Positions 1 through 6,988 of a stretch of DNA of 14,350 nt are shown piece after piece; positions within the stretch are counted from its first letter, which is position 1, and the number at the start of each line of letters is the position of its first letter. The position numbers and the translations under genes are program-made. The stretch is from an uncultured Bacilli bacterium. GTDB lineage: Bacteria > Bacillota_I > Bacilli_A > RF39 > UBA660. The DNA is taken from assembly GCA_947632415.1 (NCBI GenBank), contig CANRPB010000026.1, forward strand, positions 1 through 14,350, given 5' to 3'. Below the pieces are notes generated by a model, which searched no databases, had not been told where the DNA came from, and saw nothing but the letters and a program-made list of their open reading frames with translations.

Positions 1-66
1 CATCCCGAACACAGAAGTTAAGCTCTTTAACGGCGAAAATAGTGTAAGCGAAGATAGCAAGTTGCC
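1..66 (+). rRNA. rrf: 5S ribosomal RNA, 3' part (5' end outside window)
   Basis: The first bases, CATCCCGAACACAGAAGTTA, are the highly conserved loop B/helix III block of bacterial 5S rRNA, followed by AGCTCTTTAACGGCG. The 3' strand, ending in GTTGCC near base 66, would pair with the missing 5' end. The part after CTCTTT is only 44 bases, about 15 fewer than I recall for Bacillus subtilis, and the GC-rich helix IV is reduced to almost nothing. Short 5S rRNAs are known in Mollicutes. The exact 3' end is uncertain by a few bases. An intrinsic terminator follows, so this is the end of an rRNA operon read in the plus direction. Confidence 0.9.
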
Positions 67-90
67 AATTTTTTTTTGCTTTTTTATTTT

Positions 91-117
91 GCCTATTGTT
101 TTAATAGGCTTTTTTTT
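91..117 (+). terminator. Intrinsic terminator of the rRNA operon
   Basis: A perfect 7-bp stem, GCCTATT (91-97) with AATAGGC (103-109), encloses a GTTTT loop and is followed directly by eight T residues (110-117). It sits about 25 bases after the 5S rRNA and before the tsaE start. Confidence 0.9.
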
Positions 118-124
118 ATATAAT
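96..124 (+). promoter_or_regulatory. Candidate promoter for the tsaE operon
   Basis: A perfect -10 hexamer TATAAT lies at 119-124. A weak -35-like TTGTTT (96-101), with 3 of 6 consensus matches, sits 17 bases upstream inside the rRNA terminator hairpin. A start about seven bases after the -10 would fall at the GGTGAT ribosome site (131-136), giving a leader of about 10 bases. AT-rich sequence makes chance matches common, so this is an inference. Confidence 0.42.
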
Positions 125-130
125 TGTAAT

Positions 131-136
131 GGTGAT
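131..136 (+). promoter_or_regulatory. Ribosome binding site GGTGAT that sets the tsaE start
   Basis: GGTGAT is complementary to the 16S rRNA 3' end sequence ATCACC and lies three bases before ATG at 140. The same element sits three or four bases before the starts of pcrA, uppP and the UPF0316 gene. It argues against starting tsaE at 62, inside the 5S rRNA tail. Confidence 0.75.
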
Positions 137-139
137 AAC

Positions 140-589
140 ATGGAATATAAAGTTACAACACATAGTCAATTGGAAACTATTGAGTTAGCCGAAAATTTTG
201 AATCTGAAAAATTTCCTAATATGATTATATGTTTAGATGGAGAATTAGGAAGTGGAAAAACTGTTTTTACAAAAGGATTTGCCAATGCATTAGGTATTAC
301 AGAAACAATTACATCACCTACCTTTACTATCATTAAAGAATACGAAGGTGAATTGCCTTTATATCATATGGATGTTTATAGACTTGATAATGAAAGTTGC
401 GATATCGGTATCGAAGAGTATTTTCAAAAAGGCGGTGTATGTATAATAGAATGGTCAGAAAATATTGAGTCAATTTTACCTAAAGAACGACTCAATATTA
501 AAATCCAAGTTCTAGATGAAAATAAAAGACTTTTGATAATTAATGCTGTTGGTAAAAAATATGAAGAATTATGTGAGGCCGTTTTATGA
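140..589 (+). CDS. tsaE: tRNA t6A biosynthesis ATPase TsaE
   Basis: TsaE is the small P-loop ATPase that works with TsaB and TsaD to place threonylcarbamoyl on A37 of ANN-decoding tRNAs (N6-threonylcarbamoyladenosine, t6A), in the cytoplasm. The 149-residue product has the family's usual length. Walker A is GELGSGKT (residues 34-41). The conserved SPTF (59-62), HMDVYRL (76-82) and IEWSE (103-107) blocks all match the family. The frame could be opened at 62, but that would add 26 hydrophobic residues translated from the 5S tail and the terminator. ATG 140, with GGTGAT in front, is the sound start. It is the first gene of a five-gene operon and overlaps tsaB by four bases (ATGA). It is the only complete gene here ending in TGA, which supports the standard code. 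Confidence 0.95.
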   Translation: MEYKVTTHSQLETIELAENFESEKFPNMIICLDGELGSGKTVFTKGFANALGITETITSPTFTIIKEYEGELPLYHMDVYRLDNESCDIGIEEYFQKGGVCIIEWSENIESILPKERLNIKIQVLDENKRLLIINAVGKKYEELCEAVL

Positions 590-1230
590 TTTATTTATTT
601 GTTGATACATCATTATCATATATAAGATTAGCACTAGTAAAGGACAACATACTACTTGCCAGTGTAAATGAATACTGCGATAAAGATTTATCAAAAAAAT
701 TTATCACTTATGTACAAGATTTATTCGAGAAAAACTCAATTAATTATAAGGACATTAACAAGATTTTTTGTGTAACAGGACCTGGATCATTCACAGGAAT
801 TAGAGTTGGTATGACATTTGTTAAAGTTCTAGCATGGTCTTTTAATATTGATATTGTTCCCATCTCTGAACTACAAGTATTAGCAACCTTAGATATTGAC
901 ACAGACTATATATTACCATTAATTGATGCTAGAAGAGGATATGTATATTCAGGCATTTATGACAAGGAACTTAATGCGGTTGTTAGTGATAGATATATTT
1001 TGTTAGACGAAATTCTTTCAAGTTTTGAACATAAAAAAATCACAATAGTAAGTCACGACCAATTTGCCAATCTAAATGTTATGGAACCAGAAATTAACTT
1101 TATAAAAATAATTTGCAAAAATGAATATAAAGATGCAGTCAATGCTCATACACTAACACCAAATTATTTAAAAAAAACAGAAGCCGAAGAAAACTTAAAA
1201 AAGAAAATTGAGAATGATAACAAAATATAA
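586..1230 (+). CDS. tsaB: tRNA t6A biosynthesis protein TsaB
   Basis: TsaB is an inactive paralogue of TsaD that forms the scaffold heterodimer with TsaD and recruits TsaE in bacterial t6A synthesis. The 214-residue protein shows the ASKHA-type N terminus with DTS at 7-9, the signature GPGSFTGIRVG at 65-75, and the conserved later segment beginning PLIDARRGYVYSGIY. Its length is close to the usual 220-240. It starts four bases inside tsaE, so translation is probably coupled, and its last 17 bases overlap rimI. The C-terminal tail is rich in Lys and Glu and carries no recognisable domain. The cluster tsaE-tsaB-rimI-tsaD is common in Firmicutes and supports the call. Confidence 0.94.
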   Translation: MIYLFVDTSLSYIRLALVKDNILLASVNEYCDKDLSKKFITYVQDLFEKNSINYKDINKIFCVTGPGSFTGIRVGMTFVKVLAWSFNIDIVPISELQVLATLDIDTDYILPLIDARRGYVYSGIYDKELNAVVSDRYILLDEILSSFEHKKITIVSHDQFANLNVMEPEINFIKIICKNEYKDAVNAHTLTPNYLKKTEAEENLKKKIENDNKI

Positions 1231-1612
1231 CGAAAAATACTACAATGAAATAAAAAATAAAATAACCGAATATAAAGTTGATTACTTAAACCAACCAAAT
1301 CCTTATTTGCAAAGTTTCATTTATCTGATCAATGATAATGTTGTAGGACTTATTAGTTTCTCTGTCATTTACGAAAGAATAGAACTTGATTATATTTGGG
1401 TTGAAAAAAAATTTAGACGAATGCATATTGCATCAAAATTAATGGAAACTATGTTTAGATGTAAACACATAACAAGTTATTCACTAGAAGTTGCGACAGA
1501 CAACTTTAGCGCAATTAACCTGTATAAAAAAAATAAATTTAAAATAGTAGCAGTAAGAAAAAATTACTATAACGGAAAAGACGCTTATTTAATGGTTAGA
1601 GAGATGATGTAA
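1214..1612 (+). CDS. rimI: GNAT-family N-acetyltransferase, RimI type
   Basis: This 132-residue protein belongs to the GNAT superfamily. RimI acetylates the N-terminal alanine of ribosomal protein bS18 with acetyl-CoA. Visible family features are the beta-strand LDYIWVEKKFRR (58-69), LMETMF, and the C-terminal pattern NFSAINLYKKNKFKI, followed by RKNYY and DAYLM. These match the RimI signature of an Asn/Ala/Leu-Tyr block, then Arg-x-x-Tyr-Tyr, then Asp-Ala. The acetyl-CoA loop R/Q-x-x-G-x-G/A is unusual: residues 68-73 are RRMHIA, with His at the first Gly position. The longer reading begins with TTG at 1208, but ATG 1214 is more likely. The gene overlaps tsaB and abuts tsaD. The substrate is inferred from family and context, and the loop change leaves some doubt about activity. 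Confidence 0.82.
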   Translation: MITKYNEKYYNEIKNKITEYKVDYLNQPNPYLQSFIYLINDNVVGLISFSVIYERIELDYIWVEKKFRRMHIASKLMETMFRCKHITSYSLEVATDNFSAINLYKKNKFKIVAVRKNYYNGKDAYLMVREMM

Positions 1613-2617
1613 ATGAAAGATATATACATATTTGCAATTGAATCAAGTTGTGATGAAACAAGTGCTTCTATAATTAAAAATGGTTGTGAAGAAGTAGCAA
1701 CAGTTATTTCTACCCAAATATCAGTACATAAAAACTATGGCGGAGTTGTACCTGAAATTGCCAGCAGAATGCATATAAACAATATTACATTAGTATTAGA
1801 AGAAACACTAAAAAAAGCCAATATGAAAATGGAAGAAATGGATGCGATTGCAGTTACCTATGGACCTGGATTAATAGGTTCATTATTAGTAGGACTAGAA
1901 GCCGCCAAAACATTAGCGCTAATCTACAATAAGCCTTTAATTCCTGTTCATCATATAGCTGGTCACATATATGCAAATAACTTAGTAAAAAAAATAAAAT
2001 TTCCTCTTATTGCTTTAGTTGTAAGTGGAGGACACACAGAACTTATTTATATGAAAGAAGACTACTCATTCGAAAAAATAGGTTCAACATTAGATGATGC
2101 AATTGGAGAATGTTATGACAAAGTAGCACGTGTAATTGGACTAAATTATCCAGGAGGACCTGAAATAGATAAACTTGCTCATAAAGGACAAGATACATAC
2201 AATTTACCAATACCCCTAGATGATAATAGCTATAATTTCAGTTTTAGTGGTATTAAAAGTGCAGTCATGAATTTAGTTAATAATGAAAAACAAAAAGTTA
2301 ATGAAATTAACATAGAAAATTTAGCAACATCCTTTCAAAATAGAGTCGTAGGCATAATTGTCAAAAAAACAATCAAAGCACTAAAAGACTATGATGTAAA
2401 AAACTTAATAGTAGCAGGTGGAGTATCAGCCAATAAAGGCTTAAGAGAAAAGTTAAAAACAATATGTAGCATTAATAACATAAACCTTAGTATTCCTGAA
2501 ATAAAATACTGTACTGACAACGCCGCCATGATAGGAGCCGCTGCTTATCCACTTTATTTAAAAAATCAATTTAGTTCCCTCGATATTAATGCCAAGGCTA
2601 ATGACAAATTACACTAA
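1613..2617 (+). CDS. tsaD: tRNA N6-adenosine threonylcarbamoyltransferase TsaD
   Basis: TsaD (Kae1/YgjD family) transfers the threonylcarbamoyl group from threonylcarbamoyl-AMP to A37 of tRNA. The 334-residue protein has the usual length and every family block: ESSCDETSAS at the N terminus, HKNYGGVVPEIASRMH, TYGPGLIGSLLVG, metal-binding HHIAGH (H114 and H118), VSGGHTELIY, GEIYDKV-like GECYDKVARVIG with YPGGPEID, NFSFSGIKSAV, VAGGVSANKGLR, and CTDNAAM with metal ligand D302. Its ATG follows the rimI stop with no spacing, so the two are probably translationally coupled. The first enzyme of the pathway, TsaC (threonylcarbamoyl-AMP synthase), is not in the window and must be encoded elsewhere. 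Confidence 0.97.
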   Translation: MKDIYIFAIESSCDETSASIIKNGCEEVATVISTQISVHKNYGGVVPEIASRMHINNITLVLEETLKKANMKMEEMDAIAVTYGPGLIGSLLVGLEAAKTLALIYNKPLIPVHHIAGHIYANNLVKKIKFPLIALVVSGGHTELIYMKEDYSFEKIGSTLDDAIGECYDKVARVIGLNYPGGPEIDKLAHKGQDTYNLPIPLDDNSYNFSFSGIKSAVMNLVNNEKQKVNEINIENLATSFQNRVVGIIVKKTIKALKDYDVKNLIVAGGVSANKGLREKLKTICSINNINLSIPEIKYCTDNAAMIGAAAYPLYLKNQFSSLDINAKANDKLH

Positions 2618-2631
2618 AAACAGGTGATATC

Positions 2632-4725
2632 ATGAATTTAGTAGGATATAACGAAAAACAAAAAGAAGCAATAATAAAAACAGAAGGACCTGTTCTAATA
2701 ATAGCAGGAGCAGGAAGTGGAAAAACAAAAGTACTAACAACCAAAATAGCGTACTTAATAGAAAATGGGATACCAACCGAAAACATCTTAGCAATAACAT
2801 TTACCAACAAAGCAGCGCGAGAAATGAAAGAAAGAGTTATAAACCTTCTAGGACCTATTGCCTTTCAAATTAGAATATCAACCTTTCATTCATTTGGGGT
2901 ATACTTAATATTTAAACACTATAATTTATTAGGATATAAGGAAAACTTTACCATTTTAGATAGCGATGACACACTAACAATCATAAAAAAAATCATGAAA
3001 GACTTAAACATAGATCCAAAACAATATAATCCACGTGCTATAAAAAGCGCTATCAGTAATTGTAAAAACGAACTGATAAGCGCCATAGAATACGAAAAAT
3101 TTGTCAATAATCAATTTGAACAAAAAGTATTTGAAATATACAATAGATACGAAAAAAAACTCTTGACAACGAACTCATTAGACTTCGACGATCTATTATT
3201 TCTACCAATTAAACTATTCAAAGAAAATCCAGACATTTTAAAAAAATATCAAGAATTATATCAATATATACTAGTCGACGAATATCAAGATACAAACGAA
3301 GCACAATACATTCTAATTAAAATGCTAAGCGCTAAACACCAAAACATATGTGTTGTTGGTGACGAATCACAATCAATATACTCATTCAGAGGCTCAAACT
3401 ATCGAAACATACTTAACTTTGAAAAAGATTATAAAAAATGTGAAACCATACTTCTAGAACAAAACTATCGTTCAACAGCAACCATCCTCAATAGCGCCAA
3501 CGACGTTATCAAACACAACAAACACAGAAAAGACAAAAAACTTTGGACTGAAAATGAAATAGGAGAAAAAATAACCTATTATAAAGCCATGAACGAAAAA
3601 GACGAAGCCAACTTTGTAATAGAAGAAATCAACAAACTAATAGAAGATAACGTAGAAAAAAAAGAAATAGCCGTTTTATATAGGACTAACGCTCAATCAC
3701 GTGTTATAGAAGAAGCACTCTTAAAAAATGGTACACCATATAAAGTAGTAGGAAGTTTCTACTTTTACAATCGAAAAGAAATAAAAGACTTAATCGCATA
3801 TTTAAAACTAATTTACAATACATACGATGACATAAGTTTACTACGTATCATAAACGTACCAAAAAGAGGAATAGGAACCAAAACAATAGAAAATCTAACA
3901 AAAGAAGCAAACCAAAGCAATTCAAGCATATATGATGTAATCCAATCTGGAAAAGAATTAAACTTCAAAAACATGATAGAAAATATCCGTACCAAAAAAG
4001 ATCAATATAGCCTTACGGAACTAGTAGATTTAGTTTTAGAACAAACAGGATTGAAACAAGAATTAGAAGACGACAATAGTATTGAATCAGAAATTAGACT
4101 AGAAAACCTAGAAGAATTTAAATCTATAACTAAATCATTTGAAGAAAAAAACGGGATAGTATCATTAGAAGACTTTTTAATGGAAATAAGTCTTGTATCA
4201 GATATAACAGAACATCAAGAAGATAGAGATGTTGTAACACTTATGACAGTCCATGCCGCCAAAGGCCTAGAATTTGAAAACGTATTTTTGATTGGAATGG
4301 AAGAAGGAATTTTTCCACATAATAACTCATTCTACGATGACGACGCCTTAGAAGAAGAAAGAAGACTATGTTATGTAGCCATAACACGAGCAAAAAAAAG
4401 ACTATGGCTTGTAAATGCTGGAAAAAGACTACTATATGGAATAGACAATTACAACAAACCAAGTCGTTTTATAAATGAAATAAGACCAGACAATATAAAC
4501 GAAATATCATCAAATATAAAAATTTTAAACAATATCAACAAAACAGAAACAGAAAATGTAATTGACAACAATATGGAATACGCCCCAGGCGAAAAAATTA
4601 TGCACGATATATTTAAAGAAGGAGTAATCATAAGTGTAGACGGAAGTATATTGACCATAGCGTTCGCACACCCTTATGGAATAAAAAAACTCCTAAAAGG
4701 ACACAAGAGTATAAAGAAACTGTAA
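2632..4725 (+). CDS. pcrA: ATP-dependent DNA helicase PcrA (UvrD/Rep family)
   Basis: PcrA is the 3'-5' superfamily 1A helicase of Firmicutes, used in nucleotide excision repair, rolling-circle replication and clearing of RecA filaments or stalled polymerase. The 697-residue protein carries all motifs in order: Q-motif Gln10, Walker A AGAGSGKT (25-32), TFTNKAAREMK, STFHSFG, Walker B DEYQD (216-220), motif III GDESQSIYSFRGS (243-255), QNYRS, LYRTNAQSR, motif V around TVHAAKGLEF (539-548), and motif VI VAITRAKKR (582-590). The C-terminal ~45 residues resemble the PcrA Tudor-like RNA polymerase-binding domain (GEKIMHDIFKEGVI and IAFAHPYGIKKL). In motif III the Trp of Bacillus-type PcrA is Phe252. 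A GGTGAT ribosome site lies three bases before ATG 2632. The gap to tsaD is 14 bases, so it is probably the last gene of the operon. Confidence 0.96.
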   Translation: MNLVGYNEKQKEAIIKTEGPVLIIAGAGSGKTKVLTTKIAYLIENGIPTENILAITFTNKAAREMKERVINLLGPIAFQIRISTFHSFGVYLIFKHYNLLGYKENFTILDSDDTLTIIKKIMKDLNIDPKQYNPRAIKSAISNCKNELISAIEYEKFVNNQFEQKVFEIYNRYEKKLLTTNSLDFDDLLFLPIKLFKENPDILKKYQELYQYILVDEYQDTNEAQYILIKMLSAKHQNICVVGDESQSIYSFRGSNYRNILNFEKDYKKCETILLEQNYRSTATILNSANDVIKHNKHRKDKKLWTENEIGEKITYYKAMNEKDEANFVIEEINKLIEDNVEKKEIAVLYRTNAQSRVIEEALLKNGTPYKVVGSFYFYNRKEIKDLIAYLKLIYNTYDDISLLRIINVPKRGIGTKTIENLTKEANQSNSSIYDVIQSGKELNFKNMIENIRTKKDQYSLTELVDLVLEQTGLKQELEDDNSIESEIRLENLEEFKSITKSFEEKNGIVSLEDFLMEISLVSDITEHQEDRDVVTLMTVHAAKGLEFENVFLIGMEEGIFPHNNSFYDDDALEEERRLCYVAITRAKKRLWLVNAGKRLLYGIDNYNKPSRFINEIRPDNINEISSNIKILNNINKTETENVIDNNMEYAPGEKIMHDIFKEGVIISVDGSILTIAFAHPYGIKKLLKGHKSIKKL

Positions 4726-4773
4726 ATAATAGTATTATGTACTATAAAATAAATATAAAATAAACATAAAATA

Positions 4774-4782
4774 TGATATAAT
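4774..4782 (+). promoter_or_regulatory. Extended -10 promoter for the small membrane protein (and perhaps ligA)
   Basis: TG at 4774-4775, one base, then a perfect TATAAT at 4777-4782 form an extended -10 element. No good -35 is seen 17 bases upstream, as expected for extended -10 promoters. A start near 4789 would give a leader of about 19 bases with GGAGG at 4796-4800. Confidence 0.55.
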
Positions 4783-4807
4783 AAAGATGTAATATGGAGG
4801 AGATAAC

Positions 4808-4963
4808 ATGATACTAGGAATAATGGATACATTACAAGAATATGCCGATAAACTAAGAGAATGGACTATCGCTAATACAAATAACCCCCTTTTTTGGCTA
4901 CTTGCCTTTGTTTTGGGATTAGTAATTTTCAAACTAACTTACGATGCCCTAAGTAAAAATTAA
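4808..4963 (+). CDS. Small single-helix membrane protein, 51 residues, function unknown
   Basis: A 51-residue reading frame starts at ATG 4808, eight bases after the first base of a strong GGAGG site would predict, and ends with TAA at 4961-4963. The first ~20 residues (MILGIMDTLQEYADKLREWT) look amphipathic and charged. Residues 29-44 (FWLLAFVLGLVIFKLT) form one likely transmembrane helix, followed by a short polar tail ending SKN. It has its own extended -10 promoter, a strong ribosome site and a following AT-rich hairpin, which together support expression. It sits between pcrA and ligA. I do not recognise the family. The position suggests it may be co-transcribed with ligA, but nothing in it indicates a DNA-related job. 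Confidence 0.7.
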   Translation: MILGIMDTLQEYADKLREWTIANTNNPLFWLLAFVLGLVIFKLTYDALSKN

Positions 4964-4990
4964 ATGATTATTATTAATCATTTTATTTTG
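4962..4990 (+). terminator. Weak AT-rich hairpin with partial T-run after the small membrane protein
   Basis: A 9-bp stem, AAATGATTA (4962-4970) with TAATCATTT (4975-4983), encloses a TTAT loop and runs into TATTTTG. It contains one G-C pair only and an interrupted T-run, so at best it terminates partly and may let transcription continue into ligA. Confidence 0.4.
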
Positions 4991-5007
4991 TTAAAAAGGA
5001 GAAACTT

Positions 5008-6984
5008 ATGAAAAAAAGAATGCAAGAAATTATCGATATATTAAATGAAGCTAATTACAATTACTACGTTCTAGATAATCCAACAATAACAGATCAAGAA
5101 TACGACCGATACATGCAAGAACTAATCTCATTAGAAAAAAAATATCCAGAATTAAAAAAAGACAACTCACCTACCAATCGTGTTGGTGGGACAGTAATAG
5201 ACGAATTTAAAAAAATTGTTCATAAAATTCCCATGCTTAGCCTAAGCAATGTATTCAATGAAAGTGAAATTGTCCATTTTGATGAAAGAATAAAAAAAGA
5301 AATAGGCAATACGTCATACGTTTTAGAACCAAAAATAGACGGTCTATCCGTATCACTTTACTATGAACATGGAGAATTTGTAAGAGCCGCAACACGAGGC
5401 GATGGAGTAACAGGAGAAGATATAACACATAATGTTATGACCATAAAAAATGTTCCCTTAAAACTAAAAGAAGACATCAATATTGAAGTTAGAGGCGAAA
5501 TATACATGGACAAAGATACTTTCAATAGTATCAACGAAGAAAGAAAAAGAAACGGTTTAGAATTATTTGCTAATCCAAGAAATACAGCCTCAGGTAGTAT
5601 ACGACAATTAGACTCCAAAATAGCCGCAAGTCGAAATCTAAAAACATTTATATATCATTTACCAAATGCCCAAGACTTTGGAATAAACTACCATAGTGAA
5701 GCACTAAACTTCATGAAAAAATTAGGATTTACAATCAACGAACATATAACCAAAGTTGAAAACCTAGAATCCTTATTATCATACGTATCATACTGGACAG
5801 AAAATAGAAACACTTTACCATATGAGATTGATGGATTAGTAATAAAAGTTGACAGTTTAATTGACCAAGAAAAATTAGGATTCACAGCCAAATATCCCAA
5901 GTGGGCAACAGCATACAAATTCCCAGCAACAAAGGTATTAACAAAACTAAAAGACATCAAATTTACAGTAGGAAGAACAGGTCAAGTAACACCTAACGCT
6001 ATACTAGAACCAGTTAGACTCATGGGAACCGTAATTTCCAAAGCAACTCTCCATAACGAAGAATATATCAAACTAAAAGATATTAGAATAGGAGACATTG
6101 TCTCAATTATCAAAGCAGGAGACGTAATACCAAGAGTAGAAGAAAGTATTAAAGAAAGAAGAAAAGGCACCGAAGTACCCTTTGAAATGACCAATATCTG
6201 TCCAATTTGTCAAAATCCACTACAAAAAAAAGACTCATTCTATTATTGCACAAATCCAACCTGCGATGCCAAGCACATAGAAAAAATCATTCATTTTGCC
6301 TCTAGAGATGCAATGAACATAGAAGGCTTTGGAGACCAAATTGTAGAAGACTTTTACAACATGGGATATCTTAGAAACTTCTTAGACTTCTACAACTTAA
6401 AACAATACAAAGAAGAACTAATGGAACTAGAAGGCTTTGGAGAAAAAAGTATAAACGGACTATTAGAAAACATTGAAGAAAGTAAAAAAAACTCACTAGA
6501 AAGACTATTGTTTGCCCTAGGAATAAGATATGTTGGCAGTAAAACAGCAACCATTTTAGCCAAAAACTTTGAAAATATCGATAACCTATTAAAAGCCAAA
6601 TATGAAGAATTAATATTAGTAAAAGACGTTGGTACCGTTATCGCCAAAAGCATAACCGAATACTTAAAACAAGAAGAAAATCTAGAACTTATCGATAATC
6701 TAAAAAAAATAGGTGTAAACATGAATTATCTTGGCCAAAAACAAGAATATGATGAACAATTTTCAGACAAAATATTCGTTCTCACAGGGACACTAGAAAC
6801 ATACAAAAGAAACGACTTAAAAGCGATAATCGAATCAAAAGGTGGTATCGTTACCGACTTTGTAAGTAAAAATACCGACGTAGTTATTGTTGGAGAAAAT
6901 CCAGGTAGTAAATACGAAAAAGCCGAAAAACTAGGCATCACAATTTGGAACGAAGAAGAATTAATTAATAAATTAGGAGGTTAA
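5008..6984 (+). CDS. ligA: NAD-dependent DNA ligase LigA
   Basis: LigA seals nicks between Okazaki fragments and after repair, using NAD as the adenylate donor. The 658-residue protein is of usual length. It shows the NMN-binding Ia domain (YYVLDNPTITDQEYD near the N terminus) and the nucleophile motif KIDG with Lys109. Further blocks are NPRNTASGSIRQLD, EIDGLVIKV, AKYPKWATAYKFPA and the OB-fold segment GRTGQVTPNAILEPV. It also has a four-cysteine zinc finger (C398, C401, C414, C419), helix-hairpin-helix repeats (EGFGDQIVEDF, EGFGEKSINGL) and a C-terminal BRCT domain (about 584-658). An AAGGAG site at 4996-5001 is well spaced from ATG 5008. pcrA followed by ligA is a known Bacillus arrangement. 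Its end carries the ribosome site of pflB, so the two genes are probably one transcript. Confidence 0.97.
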   Translation: MKKRMQEIIDILNEANYNYYVLDNPTITDQEYDRYMQELISLEKKYPELKKDNSPTNRVGGTVIDEFKKIVHKIPMLSLSNVFNESEIVHFDERIKKEIGNTSYVLEPKIDGLSVSLYYEHGEFVRAATRGDGVTGEDITHNVMTIKNVPLKLKEDINIEVRGEIYMDKDTFNSINEERKRNGLELFANPRNTASGSIRQLDSKIAASRNLKTFIYHLPNAQDFGINYHSEALNFMKKLGFTINEHITKVENLESLLSYVSYWTENRNTLPYEIDGLVIKVDSLIDQEKLGFTAKYPKWATAYKFPATKVLTKLKDIKFTVGRTGQVTPNAILEPVRLMGTVISKATLHNEEYIKLKDIRIGDIVSIIKAGDVIPRVEESIKERRKGTEVPFEMTNICPICQNPLQKKDSFYYCTNPTCDAKHIEKIIHFASRDAMNIEGFGDQIVEDFYNMGYLRNFLDFYNLKQYKEELMELEGFGEKSINGLLENIEESKKNSLERLLFALGIRYVGSKTATILAKNFENIDNLLKAKYEELILVKDVGTVIAKSITEYLKQEENLELIDNLKKIGVNMNYLGQKQEYDEQFSDKIFVLTGTLETYKRNDLKAIIESKGGIVTDFVSKNTDVVIVGENPGSKYEKAEKLGITIWNEEELINKLGG

Positions 6985-6988
6985 TTAT

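Noticed and set aside
62..139. N-terminal extension of TsaE with a hydrophobic segment resembling a signal peptide
   Set aside because: These codons lie in the 5S rRNA tail and the rRNA terminator, and a ribosome site sits just before ATG 140. TsaE is cytoplasmic and of normal length without it.
140..1230. Mycoplasma-type genetic code with TGA as Trp
   Set aside because: Trp is encoded by TGG throughout, no conserved gene has an in-frame TGA, and tsaE ends at TGA at the expected length overlapping tsaB.
4729..4745. Hairpin ATAGTA/TACTAT after pcrA considered as terminator
   Set aside because: The stem has only six pairs, mostly A-T, and is followed by AAAATAAA, not a T-run, so it does not look like an intrinsic terminator on the plus strand.
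4808..4963. Small membrane protein as a type I toxin
   Set aside because: One hydrophobic helix is compatible with a toxin, but I see no antisense RNA promoter or terminator opposite it and no partner gene, so the call is not supported.
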